A DNA stretch of 64,000 bases from Hormiphora californensis. Lineage: Eukaryota > Ctenophora > Tentaculata > Cydippida > Pleurobrachiidae. This document shows, in pieces, positions 10,380 to 22,000 of this stretch (position 1 is the first letter of the stretch; each line of letters begins with the position of its first letter). The stretch spans positions 6,035,397-6,099,396 of the forward strand of contig CM035351.1 in the NCBI GenBank assembly GCA_020137815.1, given 5' to 3'. Made by a program: the position numbers and the translations under genes. Below the pieces are notes generated by a model, which saw only the letters and a program-made list of their open reading frames with translations, had not been told where the DNA came from and made no database searches.

Positions 10380-10621
10380 TACTACCAAACTCTGAATTGG
10401 TAAGGTACTTACAATTGAGTACAATGGAACTGTTATATTGCGGGCCCTAAAATCGGTGTGAATGTACACTTTATAATAGAGTTTGAGTTTTGGGAGTTTG
10501 TTTATATTTTTTGTGTGTCTCTCTGTTTTCAAACAATACTGAACATTTGTGAACAACCCCGAAATCATCCCACCTCTTTTACCCCCTACTCTAATTAATA
10601 CCTCTATTATTAGCTGCAATC

Positions 10622-13266
10622 ATGAATAATGTTATGTATGTAACGTCTCCCGACCTGATCAAGTGTGCATCTTTGCTTCCAAAGATTCAGGGCAGGGCAG
10701 ACCTAGTCGCAGGACTGATATCTGCATATGGCCTGGAGGATAAGATGGAAATTGTGGAACCTACCCCCGTCTGTGGGTATTAACTAGATTTATTTAATCA
10801 TTTGAAATACGTTAATTATTGTCGTTACTTGCACTTACATTATAACTTTAATTACATACAGTCCTAATTAACAGTATTTATTGTCAGGTTACAGCTAAGG
10901 GAGTTTCATTCAAAGGCATACATTGAGGCTTTAGAGGGCCCAGAGGAACTGACAGACAAGGAAATGGCACACTTCGGGTTGGGTATGTGGAATAGAAGTT
11001 CTATCTTTAGCTTGGGGTGGAGACATGTTCGGGGTGCGGGGTTCATTGATAAACACAGGTTATACCTTTCCTAGTCAAATACCACTTCCCCATCCAGAGT
11101 TTGACTGTCCCCCCTTCCCACGGATGTACGATGCTGTGTGCCAGATAGCTGGGGGCACCCTAGCTGCAGCGGAGGAGCTGACATACGGACAAACAAAGGT
11201 ATCACCACACAACCACCATCACTGTCATGAGAATGGCACAAGGGGTGTCACACTAGCCTGGCAGTGGGTGGAGGAGGGCGCGGGGTGTACCGAGTGGAGG
11301 GGTGCGCGCGAGTGGAGTTCAAGCCCGGGGGATTAGCGCGCGCCAACACCCTGTTCTGCAGTTGGGGCCATACCTCCCAGGAAATTAAGTATGTACCTTT
11401 GGGGGGCGCTGGGTGAGGTTCCAGGCATGTAGGGGAAGTTTTGAAAGTGGTGGGGCCAAATTTTGTTGGTCACGTGATATGACATACACTGACTTTTCTA
11501 TTGAAAATTTGATTAGATCGGGCGAAGCGACAGCGGAGCCCGAGAAAATTTTTCGATTTTTAGGCCAAAAAGTCATAGTTTTTGTCTAATCATGAAAAGT
11601 ACTGGGGCCATTTCCTGAAAAGTACTGGGGCCATGGCGTACCCTGCCCCCCCCCCTTCCCCTACATGCGTGTGAGGTTCCCAGCCACATCATAATGTTTT
11701 TTAGAATCTCTAGGCTTGCCCCTTTCAGGTGGTACCAAATTTTACCGGAAAAACTCAATTTCATTTTTTTTCCATCGTGTTAAAACCCTTATTTCCGGTT
11801 CAAAAGTTTATCTGTCGCTATTTATACTGTAATGTGTCCATGGGGAAAACAATTTTGGTCATACTAGATCTGGAATTGTGCTCATTCAACCCTTTATGAT
11901 GCGTGGGTTGAGTGCCCCATTTTGGCCACTCTAGAAATAGATAACGAAATTTTTGATTTTTCTTCATTTAGGGATTTCTGGAGATATTAATTAAAGACAT
12001 TTGAGTGTCACAAATCGAGATCATTGCACAACATTTTATTTGTCTCTAACCTCTGAATTCCCGTCCTCCAGGTAGCGATTAACTGGTGTGGAGGGTGGCA
12101 CCATGGCCAGCCCCACAAAGCTGAGGGGTTCTGTTACTTGAACGATTGTGTCCTCGCCATTCAGTACCTTCTACAGCACTTTAACAGGTTTGGGATGGGA
12201 TGGGGCCTATCATGGGTGACACTGTCTTGACTCTTGAACAGCTCTGTTCAAGAGTCAAGATCTAACTCGGAACGCAGGAAACAGGGTCGAGCAAGGCAAT
12301 CACAAATACCAAGTTTAGTACAGCAATTATCAAGTAATGTTATTTTGTTTAATCCCCCATGTCTAACTCCCCCAGGGTGCTGTATGTTGACCTTGATCTG
12401 CACCATGGTAACGGAGTAGAAACAGCATTCGAGCAGTCCCGGAAAGTCCTCACATACTCCATTCATAAGCACGAAGTTGGGTTTTACCCAGGTTCGGGGG
12501 ATTTGTCTAGTACAGGAAGTGGACGGGGCGCTGGGTACTCTGTTAATATTCCCCTACATGATGGGGCCGGGGATTCAACTCTTGAACAGGTACTGTTCAG
12601 TGGTATGTTCCAGCCAGTACTTAGTACTTTGTTATGTTCAAGCAAAGTACTGAGTAATCAATTGAAGACGCCTGATATAGTTCAGCCGAAAGCGTCTGAT
12701 ATGAGTCCTGATATTCTTAGTACACTGCTAAATCGCTGTAGTACTCAGTGTTGACGTGTATTTCCAGGTGGTTAGGGGTACCCTGGACAACGTGGTTAAG
12801 CGGTTTAAACCCGATGTGATTGTGTGCCAGTGCGGTGCTGATGGAGTGGCCGGGGATCCACACAAGGTTACAATACTTTTTGATTTCTCTGGGAGTCACT
12901 TCCAAAACTCGTCATTAGACAGTTCGCGACTCATTCCCAAACCCCTTTCAGGCATTTTACTATACCCCTGCCGGTCTCTCCTGGGCTGTACAGCGGGTTG
13001 TCGGTTACAGGTTACCCACCCTTCTTCTTGGTGGCGGTGGGTATAACCTACCTAACACCGCCCGAACCTGGACTCAAATAACTGGAGATGTACTGGGTAT
13101 ATCTTTACCGACGGACATCCCAGAACATGCCCATTTTGAGAGTTATTCGCCCAGTTTTGACCTGTCAGTGAATGAGGGAGTCACCAGGAAGGATTCAAAC
13201 TCTCCTGAGTATCTTGAGAGTGTTATAGACTCTGTAAATAGAAACTTAAATGCTGTTGTGACTTGA
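10622..13266 (+). CDS. HDAC8: Class I histone deacetylase, HDAC8 type
   Basis: Zinc-dependent lysine deacetylase. Seven exons, 10622-10776, 10888-10982, 11098-11198, 12072-12187, 12376-12589, 12768-12866 and 12952-13266, join with consistent phases to 364 residues (human HDAC8 has 377). Active-site signatures are present: NWCGGWHHGQPHKAEGFCY with the tandem histidines, DLDLHHGNGVE with zinc ligands Asp and His, CGADGVAGDP with the third ligand Asp, and LLLGGGGYN with the catalytic tyrosine. The protein is short and ends right after the catalytic domain, and starts with MNNVMYVTSPDLIKCAS, as in HDAC8 rather than HDAC1-3. The ATG lies 8 nt after the ATTATTAG acceptor. Intron 3 (873 bp) is the only long intron. 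Nothing suggests inactivation. Confidence 0.95.
11199..12071 (+). other. HDAC8 intron 3, no gene
   Basis: This 873-bp intron contains a GC-rich patch (about 11280-11345), a tandem pair of GAAAAGTACTGGGGCCAT at 11593-11633 and an oligo-C run near 11646. I see no coding exon or clear transposon ends. Confidence 0.5.
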
Positions 13267-13431
13267 ACCAGATAAATATATTTAACAGGACTAATGTATA
13301 AACACGACAAATTGACATATCATTGTATTCCCACTACCCAGTCACTTTCCAGATGTTTTATTCTCATAGAAACTAACATTATTAGTGACTACACTAGTTA
13401 CTATTCCCCAACTACCTGCACTATTTCTAGC

Positions 13432-14317
13432 ATGATGGCAGGTGACGCTCCAGAGATTAATGCTCTGAAGGCTGGTCTGGCCACATTCAGCCGGTTATTC
13501 GATCATCGTGCTGTTATTCAAGGTGAGAGAGAGATGGAAGGAGCGAATCTACCGGGGAGGTGGGGGGAGTTGCTGAGAAGGACATCTAGAGAGTTTTTTA
13601 GGTGTCTCATTATCCTAACACAGTGCTAAGTTGTTCCTGGCGGATCTGGGCAGGATACAAGCATAAGTACTACTTTTTAAGAAGTATTGTTTTGTCTAAC
13701 ATCTTCACTTCTATATCAGGTGAAGCCAGGTTCTTTGTGGAGGAGATACAGAACAAGAGAAAGTGGACCGAGGTAGATCAGATAAGGGAGTGTAACGAGA
13801 TTCTAGATAGACACTGCAACACATCCCTCCCCTCGGCTGCAAAGGGAGCTGATTCTCACCTTCAGAGGCTTGATTCAACCGTTCTCGAGCTTACCAAGGT
13901 AAACACCGCTGACACACTGATACAGTATCAACTTTCTCAAAAAATACACTGTCAAGTGACTCAAACTTTTACGTGAAGTCGTGGAACAGAAATGAAATAA
14001 AACTCTGTGCAGAGTGCAGACTACAGACTACAGACCCCCCTACTGTCACATTTACTTATTTGTTATCCACCAAACACCCGCCCTGTCCCACACCCATCAC
14101 CCTTGTAATACCCCTGTAGTTGTGTGATTTGATCCTGCCGGACTCTATAGAACCTGACCCGGAGGAGACATCCCTTCCTGGTAAACCACAACCCGGAGAA
14201 GACACTGAATGGGATACCTTTATGGAGGGAATTGAGGCTGAGAAACGACAAATTGACCAACTTTTTGACCAGGAAATTGAACAATTCAAGATCTATCTTG
14301 AGCGGCATAAAAGTTGA
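13432..14317 (+). CDS. BLOC1S5: BLOC-1 subunit 5 (muted homologue)
   Basis: Three exons, 13432-13522, 13720-13898 and 14120-14317, give about 155 residues; human BLOC1S5 has 187. The diagnostic stretch spans the first intron: LFDHRAVIQ joined to GEARFFVEEIQNKR, matching the family's LLDHRPVIQGETRYFVKEFEEKR-type region. The rest is predicted coiled coil, and the C-terminal exon contains EWDTFMEGIEAEKRQID, parallel to the QWDNFM region of vertebrate proteins. BLOC-1 is a cytosolic complex in the biogenesis of lysosome-related organelles. ATGATG at 13432 follows CTATTTCTAG (ending 13430) directly. The gene is intact. Confidence 0.88.
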
Positions 14318-14524
14318 GGGTTGATGATAATTGTTTTGTGCATGCTGGTCACTGCATTTGGAAAAGGAGGGTTGTTTGTGTAAAATTGTTTTGTATTCTT
14401 GTATGTGATTTCACCCGATCATTTAGATTTCAAAGTACCTCTCCCAATTTTCAAGCTGCTCTCTGGGGTTCATAATACCCAACCTCTACCACTATTCAAC
14501 ACTATACTACCCTCTCCTAGTATC

Positions 14525-15770
14525 ATGTTCTCATGGGTTAAAGATAAAGTGTGCCGATACAAACGGGGCCTGGCGGTAACAGCAGCAGCAGGGGCGAGCA
14601 TAGCTGGTCTGGGATTCTGGGTTACCTCTCAATTGGAGCTATGGCAGCGGGAGACCATGACCAACCTTCTGAATCATGGGAGATTGGATAATCATCTGCT
14701 GATGTTCTCACAAAACATGTCCGATACTCTTACCAGGTATGTGGATTGTGGGTACCATGGTAACCAGGTATTTGAACTCAGAATTCTGCCTCCTGGTTAC
14801 CAAGGTAATCAAGTTTCTAACAACCTACTACCCCAGTGACCAGTCACACCATATCCCGATCCTCCCCCCTCTCGATTCTCCCTTCTCCTCAGGTACTACG
14901 GGGTGCTCCTCCGCAAGATAGAGCAAGCAGTGGACACTGACAAGACCATCCTCGCACTGAAAGACAAATCCATCCCGAAGGTGGAGGGGTTCGAGCGCCT
15001 CCGAAGTGAAGTCTTCCTAAAGCTCCTCATCACCATCCACTCAGCTTCCCTCATATCCCTGTTCACAGCGGTCCAACTGACAGTGGTATCTGCTAACGGA
15101 CATCTCTCGGAGGAGACAGTCAGGGAGTATCTTGGTCTGATATCAGGTGTGGTAGAGGCGGCCATTAAATCCCTTCACCAGCAGTATGGGGGTGTGGTGG
15201 GGAGAGTTGCTATGGAAACACCCCTGGACAAGGAAGTCTCCCACTCTGACCTGGTGGGTCTGGTTGGGGAGTGTTGTGGGGAGGTAAGTGGAGTGGAGAT
15301 GGTGGCTTCTGTTATCTGCCTCCAGCCGCAGGAACAGGAAGCAATTAGGAGGATGGTGGAACAGACGCTGGATATAATTGATAGTGATGATTACAGGTAT
15401 GGGGGCTGTGGTGTCCATATTGCTGTTCATTCTGTGTTTGTTGTTCATGATGTTGTTGTTCTTGATTTTGTATCACAATTGAGCCTAATCTCAGTGTCAG
15501 ACGTCAGTAGACATTAAACCCGTTGTAACCACCTCCCTCCGCAGGAACATTTACAACTGCTCAGTGAGAGAGTGCACGGACCAAGTCAACTGCCAAATCC
15601 TCAACATTGTCCAGCATGACAGGGCACCCCTGGTTAAGGTCCTATCAAAACTTTCTAAAATCCCGGGATCCCTCCTGGCGTCAGAGGAATTTGTTAAGAA
15701 CTCAACAAGCCGTGAGATAATGACATTCAGTTCCAACATCTTTGATGCTCTGAGCAGAACAATGTTATGA
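14525..15770 (+). CDS. PEX3: Peroxisomal biogenesis factor 3 (PEX3)
   Basis: PEX3 anchors PEX19 and its cargo on the peroxisome membrane. Three exons, 14525-14736, 14893-15396 and 15545-15770, give 313 residues (human 373). A basic N-terminus (WVKDKVCRYKRG) is followed by a hydrophobic segment of about 20 residues (roughly 17-37), the single membrane anchor. The middle region, with FERLRSEVFLKLLITIHS and LISLFTAVQLTVVSANG, aligns in pattern with LEIWEDLKIISFTRS and LVVLLRVQLNIIGG-type sequence of known PEX3. The C-terminal REIMTFSSNIFDALS parallels the KDFAANVYEAFS ending. The acceptor CCTCTCCTAG ends 4 nt before the ATG. A 1.3-kb palindrome begins 42 bp after the stop. Confidence 0.88.
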
Positions 15771-15812
15771 GATGTCATTGACTGATGATTTATCTGTTTG
15801 GTTACACGTTAA

Positions 15813-17120
15813 GGGTACGCTAACCAAAATTTTTTTTCGAGTGCAGGGAAATCTCTCACCGCAGGGTTGTAGGCCATGCCAAGGAGACCTCAAATATGCA
15901 ATTTTAGCCCTCAAGTCGAATTCATATTTTTGCTACAGCCGTTTTAAAATCGTATTGAAAATTTCTGAAAAGACGTTTTTGATACCCTAAAAATACATTT
16001 TCAGGGCTAGAAGCTTAAAATTTTGGGGATTTGAAGGGGATAGGAAGGTTTATCGACACAAAAATTTTTATTAAAATCGGTGATGATTTTCGGTCGTGAG
16101 ATTGATTTACTTTTTTCCCTCTTAAAGGCCCTATTTAGCAAAGTTCCGAAAGTTTGTGAAGGCTGTAAATTGGTGAGAAGTTGCGTCTAACGATTATCTA
16201 AGTGGCCACAAATTTTTGGCGTGTCCTTATTTGAGACAAGTTGTACAGAGCTTTTTTTGTGAAAGCCGTTTTTTAGAAATAAAGAAATAGCCGGTATCTC
16301 AAAAACGACTGATTTTAGAGACCTGAGACCAAGCTTAAACGATTCAGAAGGTCCGATTTTGGGGGGGTCTTCTGAGAGACATTTTTCTCCTACTTCAACG
16401 GTTTTACGCTGTAATTGCGAAAAAAGGATCTTAGCAAGAAGGGGCAAAAGAGGAGTTCACGACAGCCGGCTGTCGTGAACTCCTCTTTTGCCCTCTTCTA
16501 AAGGATTTGTTTTCGCAATTACAGCAAAAACCGTTGAAGTAGGAGAAAAATGTCTCTCAGAAGACCCCCCCAAAATCGGACCTTCTGAATCGTTTAAGCT
16601 TGGTCTCAGGTCTCTAAAATCAGTCGTTTTTGAGATACAGGGTATTTCTTTATTTCTAAAAAAACGGCTTTCACAAAAAAAGCTCTGTACAACTTGTCTC
16701 AAATAAGGACACGCCAAAAATTTGTGGCCACTTAGATAATCGTTAGACGCAACTTCTCACCAATTTACAGCCTTCACAAACTTTCGGAACTTTGCTAAAT
16801 AGGGCCTTTAAGAGGGAAAAAAGTAAATCAATCTCACGACCGAAAATCTTCACCGATTTTAATAAAATTTTTTGTGTCGATAAACCTTCCTATCCCCTTC
16901 AAATCTCCAAAATTTTAAGCTTCTAGCCCTGAAAATGTATTTTTAGAGTGTCAAAAACGTCTTTTCAGAAATTTTCAAGACGATTTTAAAACGGCTGTAG
17001 CAAAAATATGAATTCGACTTGAGGGCTAAAATTGCATATTTGAGGTCTCCTTGGCATGGCCTACAACCCTGCGGTGAGAGATTTCCCTGCACTCGAAAAA
17101 ATTTTTTGGTTAGCGTACCC
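15813..17120. mobile_element. 1,308-bp near-perfect palindromic element with TTAA duplication, copy 1
   Basis: The element is one inverted repeat with arms of about 650 bp and practically no spacer; the centre lies at GACAGCCGGCTGTC (16461-16474). It begins GGGTACGCTAACC and ends GGTTAGCGTACCC. Both ends are flanked by TTAA (15809-15812 and 17121-17124), as in piggyBac or Kolobok insertions. Short ORFs on both strands are mirror images of each other and not credible genes. A second, longer member lies at 27803-29567. It separates PEX3 from U2AF1 and, if the cluster is one transcript, would be transcribed as a very long hairpin. Confidence 0.93.
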
Positions 17121-17380
17121 TTAACCCAGGTAGCGGGCTACCAACTTAATAAAAACTGGATGGGGTTATTACAGGTTGTATTATAATTGAGTGATGGTAT
17201 TCTGAGTGACATAATTTGACATTAGCGTGTGTTAATTTGTTCGTTTGTGTGTGAGTGTATTCCCCCATGGATGTACTGAAATTTCTTTTAATATTTTTGG
17301 TTCAGCGAATAAACAATATATTCAGTTTTGTTTTGTAAGTTTAATTGTCGCTGTTTACTCAAAACAACTAACACTTTCAG

Positions 17381-18490
17381 ATGGCAGAGTTTTTAGCATC
17401 AATCTTTGGGACTGAAAAAGATCGAGTTAACTGCCCATTTTACTTCAAGACAGGTTGGTCCATTATTATTGCAACACCCCAACTCTCCCTCAACACATCC
17501 CCGACTCCCCAAACACTCCCTAAACTTCCCCAAAACTCCCATCTCACTCAACCAACAATCCCCCAGCAATCCCTCAAAATTCCCTCCCTCAACCCCCATC
17601 TCACTCCCCAACTCTAATTTCAGGTGCGTGTACCCATGGTAACCGATGTTCGAGACAGCACAACAGGCCAACATACAGCCAGACAGTCCTACTGAATCAC
17701 ATGTACCTGAGCCCCTCTAATGCTTCCCTTAATACCGTCACACAGGGAGCTGCAGGGGCCAGGGGAAACGGGGGCGCCTTCACAGAGGTAGGTGGGTTGG
17801 GGCAGCCGGGGTTAGTAGGTTGTTATGGTTACTATGTTACCAGGTTGTTATGGTTACTATGGCAGCAGGGATAAGTTAGTTACCATATAGTTACAAGTTA
17901 GTTACCATGGTTAGTTGCTATGGTTACCAGTTAGTTACCATGGCTACCACTCTCATCCCATCTTCCAGGAGTTTCTACAGCAACATTATGATGATTTCTT
18001 CGAGGACATCTACGTTGAGTTAGAGGATAAATATGGGCCCGTATTGGAGCTGAATGTGTGCGAGAATCTGGGCGATCATTTAATCGGTGAGTAAGAATTA
18101 ATTAATTGCTTAATTAATTGGGGTGTGAATATCAATTGTTTTGCTCCGAATCTCCCACGAATTTAATGTACAATACCCTACTCAGGTAACATCTACATAC
18201 TATTCAAATCTGAAGAGGACGCAGCAAAATGTGTTGAAAGTCTGAACAACAGGTGGTTTGATAAGAAACCCATCTACGCAGAACTCTCTCCAGTGACAGA
18301 TTTCAGGGAGGCATGCTGCAGACAACACGAGACAAGTGAATGTACACGTGGTGGGTACTGCAATTTTCTCCACGTTAAACCATGTTCCAGGGAGTTGAGG
18401 TCGAAACTTGGTCTGGAGAATTATGGAAAGGGAAGGAATATAAAGAAGAAGTCGTCGAGGCATAGCAGTAGTAGGTCAAGGAGGCACTAA
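17381..18490 (+). CDS. U2AF1: Splicing factor U2AF small subunit (U2AF1/U2AF35)
   Basis: U2AF35 recognises the AG at 3' splice sites as part of the U2AF heterodimer. Four exons, 17381-17453, 17624-17787, 17969-18086 and 18186-18490, give 219 residues (human 240). The domain order is the family's: a CCCH zinc finger split by intron 1 ([16 protein letters not shown]), the atypical RRM/UHM ([20 protein letters not shown] to [16 protein letters not shown]), a second CCCH finger ([11 protein letters not shown]) and a short RS tail ending [12 protein letters not shown]. The ATG abuts the acceptor ACACTTTCAG exactly. AATAAA at 17308-17313 lies about 67 nt upstream of that acceptor, compatible with coupled 3'-end formation and trans-splicing. 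Confidence 0.96.
17805..17955 (+). repeat. Degenerate GGTTAC(T/C)ATGG minisatellite, U2AF1 intron 2
   Basis: Short imperfect repeats of GTTACCATGG / GTTATGGTTACTATG fill most of the intron between exons 2 and 3. Confidence 0.7.
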
Positions 18491-19035
18491 AGCTACGGAG
18501 TTGAGACTTTGTGGTATTGTGTGTGTGAGAGAAAGACGGTGTGAATGAAATACTGTGAGTGTGAATCCGTTGTTCAAAGTGTGAGTTGTCAGAATCGCTG
18601 AACAATATTAACGGTGTGAGTATTTGTGTGTGAATACCGGGTGTGAATACTTGTGTGTGTGTGTGAGGGATTTGGTAAATGTGTAAGATAAGATATATTC
18701 GTACAGACAAGACAATTTTTCCGGGATTTTCCCCAAAAATGAAAGCACAGTAAATTACATAGGTATAGATGATGAATTGTTTATAGGCATCTACAGATTA
18801 TGTTCTCATTTGCTAACATGTTATAGTTCAGCACATGTCCCCTTCTTGTGTTATTATGTTCCCCCTCCCTTTGTATAATCCCAAGTCTAGTCTCCCAACA
18901 CTTGTCCCCTAACACAGCTCGTATTAGTAAACCACTCTTCTAGCCCCAACATTGGCCTGACCCTATTCTCAGGCTGACAGCATCCCCTAACATTCTATAA
19001 CAGCTTGTAAAACACTCTTCTAGCTCTCCAACATC
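18491..19035 (+). other. U2AF1-CHTF18 spacer
   Basis: This 545-bp spacer has a GTGTGAAT/GTGTGAGT-rich tract (about 18520-18675) and then AT-rich sequence. It ends with the acceptor ACACTCTTCTAG (AG at 19022-19023), 12 nt before the CHTF18 ATG. An almost identical string, CACTCTTCTAGC, occurs at 18933-18944, so the acceptor appears duplicated. No gene is seen. Confidence 0.5.
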
Positions 19036-22000
19036 ATGGATCATGGTATTGACGAGGCAGAGTTGTATGAGCTGGAGATGGAGGCGAGGTTGGCTGAGGA
19101 GGAGGAGATAATGAGAGAGATGGAACAGAGCCAGAACAGAGACTTGGCACAGAGCCACAACCAGGCTGATGATGAGGTGGCACACTGGAAGAAATTACTG
19201 TAAGTTGGTACTTGGTATTAGTTTGATGTATACGGGGATTTTATTTTTATAAGATGATTATTAATGTTTGGTTTTTCAATAAAAAAGTCAGGAATCGAAC
19301 CCGGATTTACAAAAAGTCAGTGCGATGGCCGGGAATCGAACCTGTATTTACAAAAAGTCAGTGCGATGGCCGGGAATCGAACCCGGATTTACAAAAAGTC
19401 AGTGCGATGGCCGGGAATCGAACCCGGATTTACAAAAAGTCAGTGCGATGGCCGGGAATCGAACCCGGATCAACTGCTTGGAAGGCAACTATGCTGACCA
19501 TTACACCACCATCGCTGATATCAAACCTGCACACTCTACTGTCACAATACCGACACACAGTACGCACTGGGTCTATAGTTTGTGTGTGTGTTTGCTGCTT
19601 GAACAACAAGCACCCGAGGCAAACACCTTTTCCTGGTTCAACAGCCCACAATATAAACAGAGTGACAGCCCACTGTGTGTGGGTATTGTGACAGTAGAGT
19701 GTGCAAGTTTGACATGAGCGATGGTGGTGTAATGGTCAGCATAGTTGCCTTCCAAGCAGTTGATCCGGGTTCGATTCCCGGCCATCGCACTGACTTTTTG
19801 TAAATCCGGGTTCGATTCCCGGCCATCACATCGCACTGACTTAATAAATCTGAATTCTGGAATAAGTGATGCGTAGTTTAGATTAAAATAAAAGCACGCT
19901 ATGGGACTTGAAACTGTTCAGTGTTTGTTTTCCATCTAACCGATATTTCTATCTAGGGGAGAGGGAAGTAGCAGTAAACCAAAGGATAAGGAAAATCAAC
20001 CACCTAATTCTGCTGCTGAATCCCAGCCGGATTCGTATCCTGTGATAGAATTTAGTTTCATGAATGATCCAACTCCAGCTCCAATACAGGTTTGTTCAAC
20101 CTTGTATACTTTCGCCCATTGGGCAGGAGTAGAATGTAGATAAGATAACAGGCACACTTGTTCAGACGACGTCATAACTGAAGGAAAATTGAAAATGTTT
20201 CGGATGACCAACTGGTTTTCTATTCTTACATCTGTCCTTCCCCAGATCTCAAATGCCTTCAAGAGGAAAGCTACCAGCACAGCAGCTGCGGATTTCGGTC
20301 TCCCTGAAGCGCTAGAGCCACTGCATGTAGGGGGAGATATTACTGCAGCAGTTGTTCCACACCAAAAACGCTCCAAAGCAGATCTGGAATCAGCCAAGGT
20401 ATCCTTAATTTTGTGAGCGCAAAATCACATTAGCTCATTTTGCCATCCCAATTAGAAGGTACTACAACCTCGTTTCTCCCTCCCAGGTGTTCAACAGAAT
20501 ACCGGATGGTGATTATCTAAGAGTGAATACAGATGAGAAAAGGGTGTTCCTGAAGGTCAGAAGGAACATTCCCCCTCCACCGCCCGGTACCAAGAACACC
20601 TCTGGACACCTTCTGGCACAACCATTCGAATATATTAAATCACAGGTCAGTGGGTTACCAGCCATATTTTGTGTTAGTTAGGGGATTATAGGCAGATTTA
20701 GGCCCTGACTGGGAAAAAATTTGCAACAAGCTAATTCCTTCACTAATGTGTTCCTAAGGGTCTCCACTAAGCCCCCAGAAAAGTGTAACGCGGTGCGAGG
20801 GGTGCAACATGGTCATTTCCGGTTGGGCGTGGCCGCACATGGTGAAGATTGACACTTTCGTTCCCTTTGGGTTAAATAGTAAAATGAGGACATTAAAATG
20901 TGCAGAATCGACGGGTTAGTGGGGGTAGAACATGGCAAAATTAAAATTCCACGATTATTTTATGAGATAATTGCATAATTAGCATAATTAGTGCTTGCGC
21001 AAGGTAAATTTGATGGTTAATGGGGTAGGATGGGTTTGGACCCGGAAAAAAGATCTACTCCGACCGAAAACACCGTGTTAGTAGGGGTAGAGCATGTCAG
21101 ATTTTTAATTAAACCATTTTCTAATGAGATAATTGCATAATTAGTAGACTAATTATCGAAAAAGTTTAAAAATTGGAACTTTGGATCCGGAAAAAGATCT
21201 ACCCCGACCAAAAACAGCGTGTTAGTGGGGGTAGAGCATGTCAAAATTACCCTCAAACCATTTGCTAATGATATGACCCTTCCAGATACCCTCAGACCCT
21301 ACCTGATACCCATCTGATCCTCCCAGATACCCCTCAGAGCCTACCTGATACCCTTCTAACCCTCTTAAATACTCCTCAGACCCTACTTGATACCTCACTG
21401 ACCATCCCAGATACCCCTCATATCCTCCAAGATAGCCCCCTAGACCGTGCTAGGTACCTCTCAGACCCTAAGAGATACCTCTCTGACCCTCCAAGATACC
21501 CCTCAGACCCTGCTAGGTACCCCTCTGACCCTCCCAGATAGCCCTTAGACCGTGATAAATACCTCTGAGCGAGTGTGATGCAGAAAATCTGAGTGGTTTC
21601 TAGCATGCTTTGAGAGGTATTTAGCACGGTGTTAGACCCTCTGACCGTGCTAGATACCCCTTTGAGCACGGTCTGAGGGGAATCAGGTCAAAGGGCCATC
21701 TAGTTGGATCTGAGGGGTATCAGTTAGGGTCTTAGGGGTAACTAGTAGGGTTTGAGGAGTTTCAGATAGGGTCTTACGGGTATTTAGTACGGCCTGAGCG
21801 GTATCTGAGATGGTCAGAGAGGTATTTAGTATGGTCTGAGGGGTATCTAGCACGGTCTCAGGGCTATCTAGGACGGTCAGAGGGGGTATCAGGTAGGGTC
21901 TGAGGGGTATCTGGGATGGTCAGAGAGGTATTTAGTATGGTCTGAGGGGTATCTAGCACGGTCTCAGGGCTATCTAGGACGGTCAGAGGGGTATCAGGTA

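Noticed and set aside
16187-16717. Mirror-image ORFs inside the TTAA palindrome as a candidate transposase
   Set aside because: Both are products of the same arm read in both orientations, short and without any transposase motif.
19290-19453. CRISPR-like array (regular 41-bp repeats)
   Set aside because: There are no unique spacers; the units are continuous tandem copies of a tRNA 3' end in a eukaryotic intron.
19254-19836. ORFs with repeating NRTRIYKKS-type peptides around the tRNA genes
   Set aside because: They are translations of the 41-bp tRNA 3'-end repeats in both orientations.
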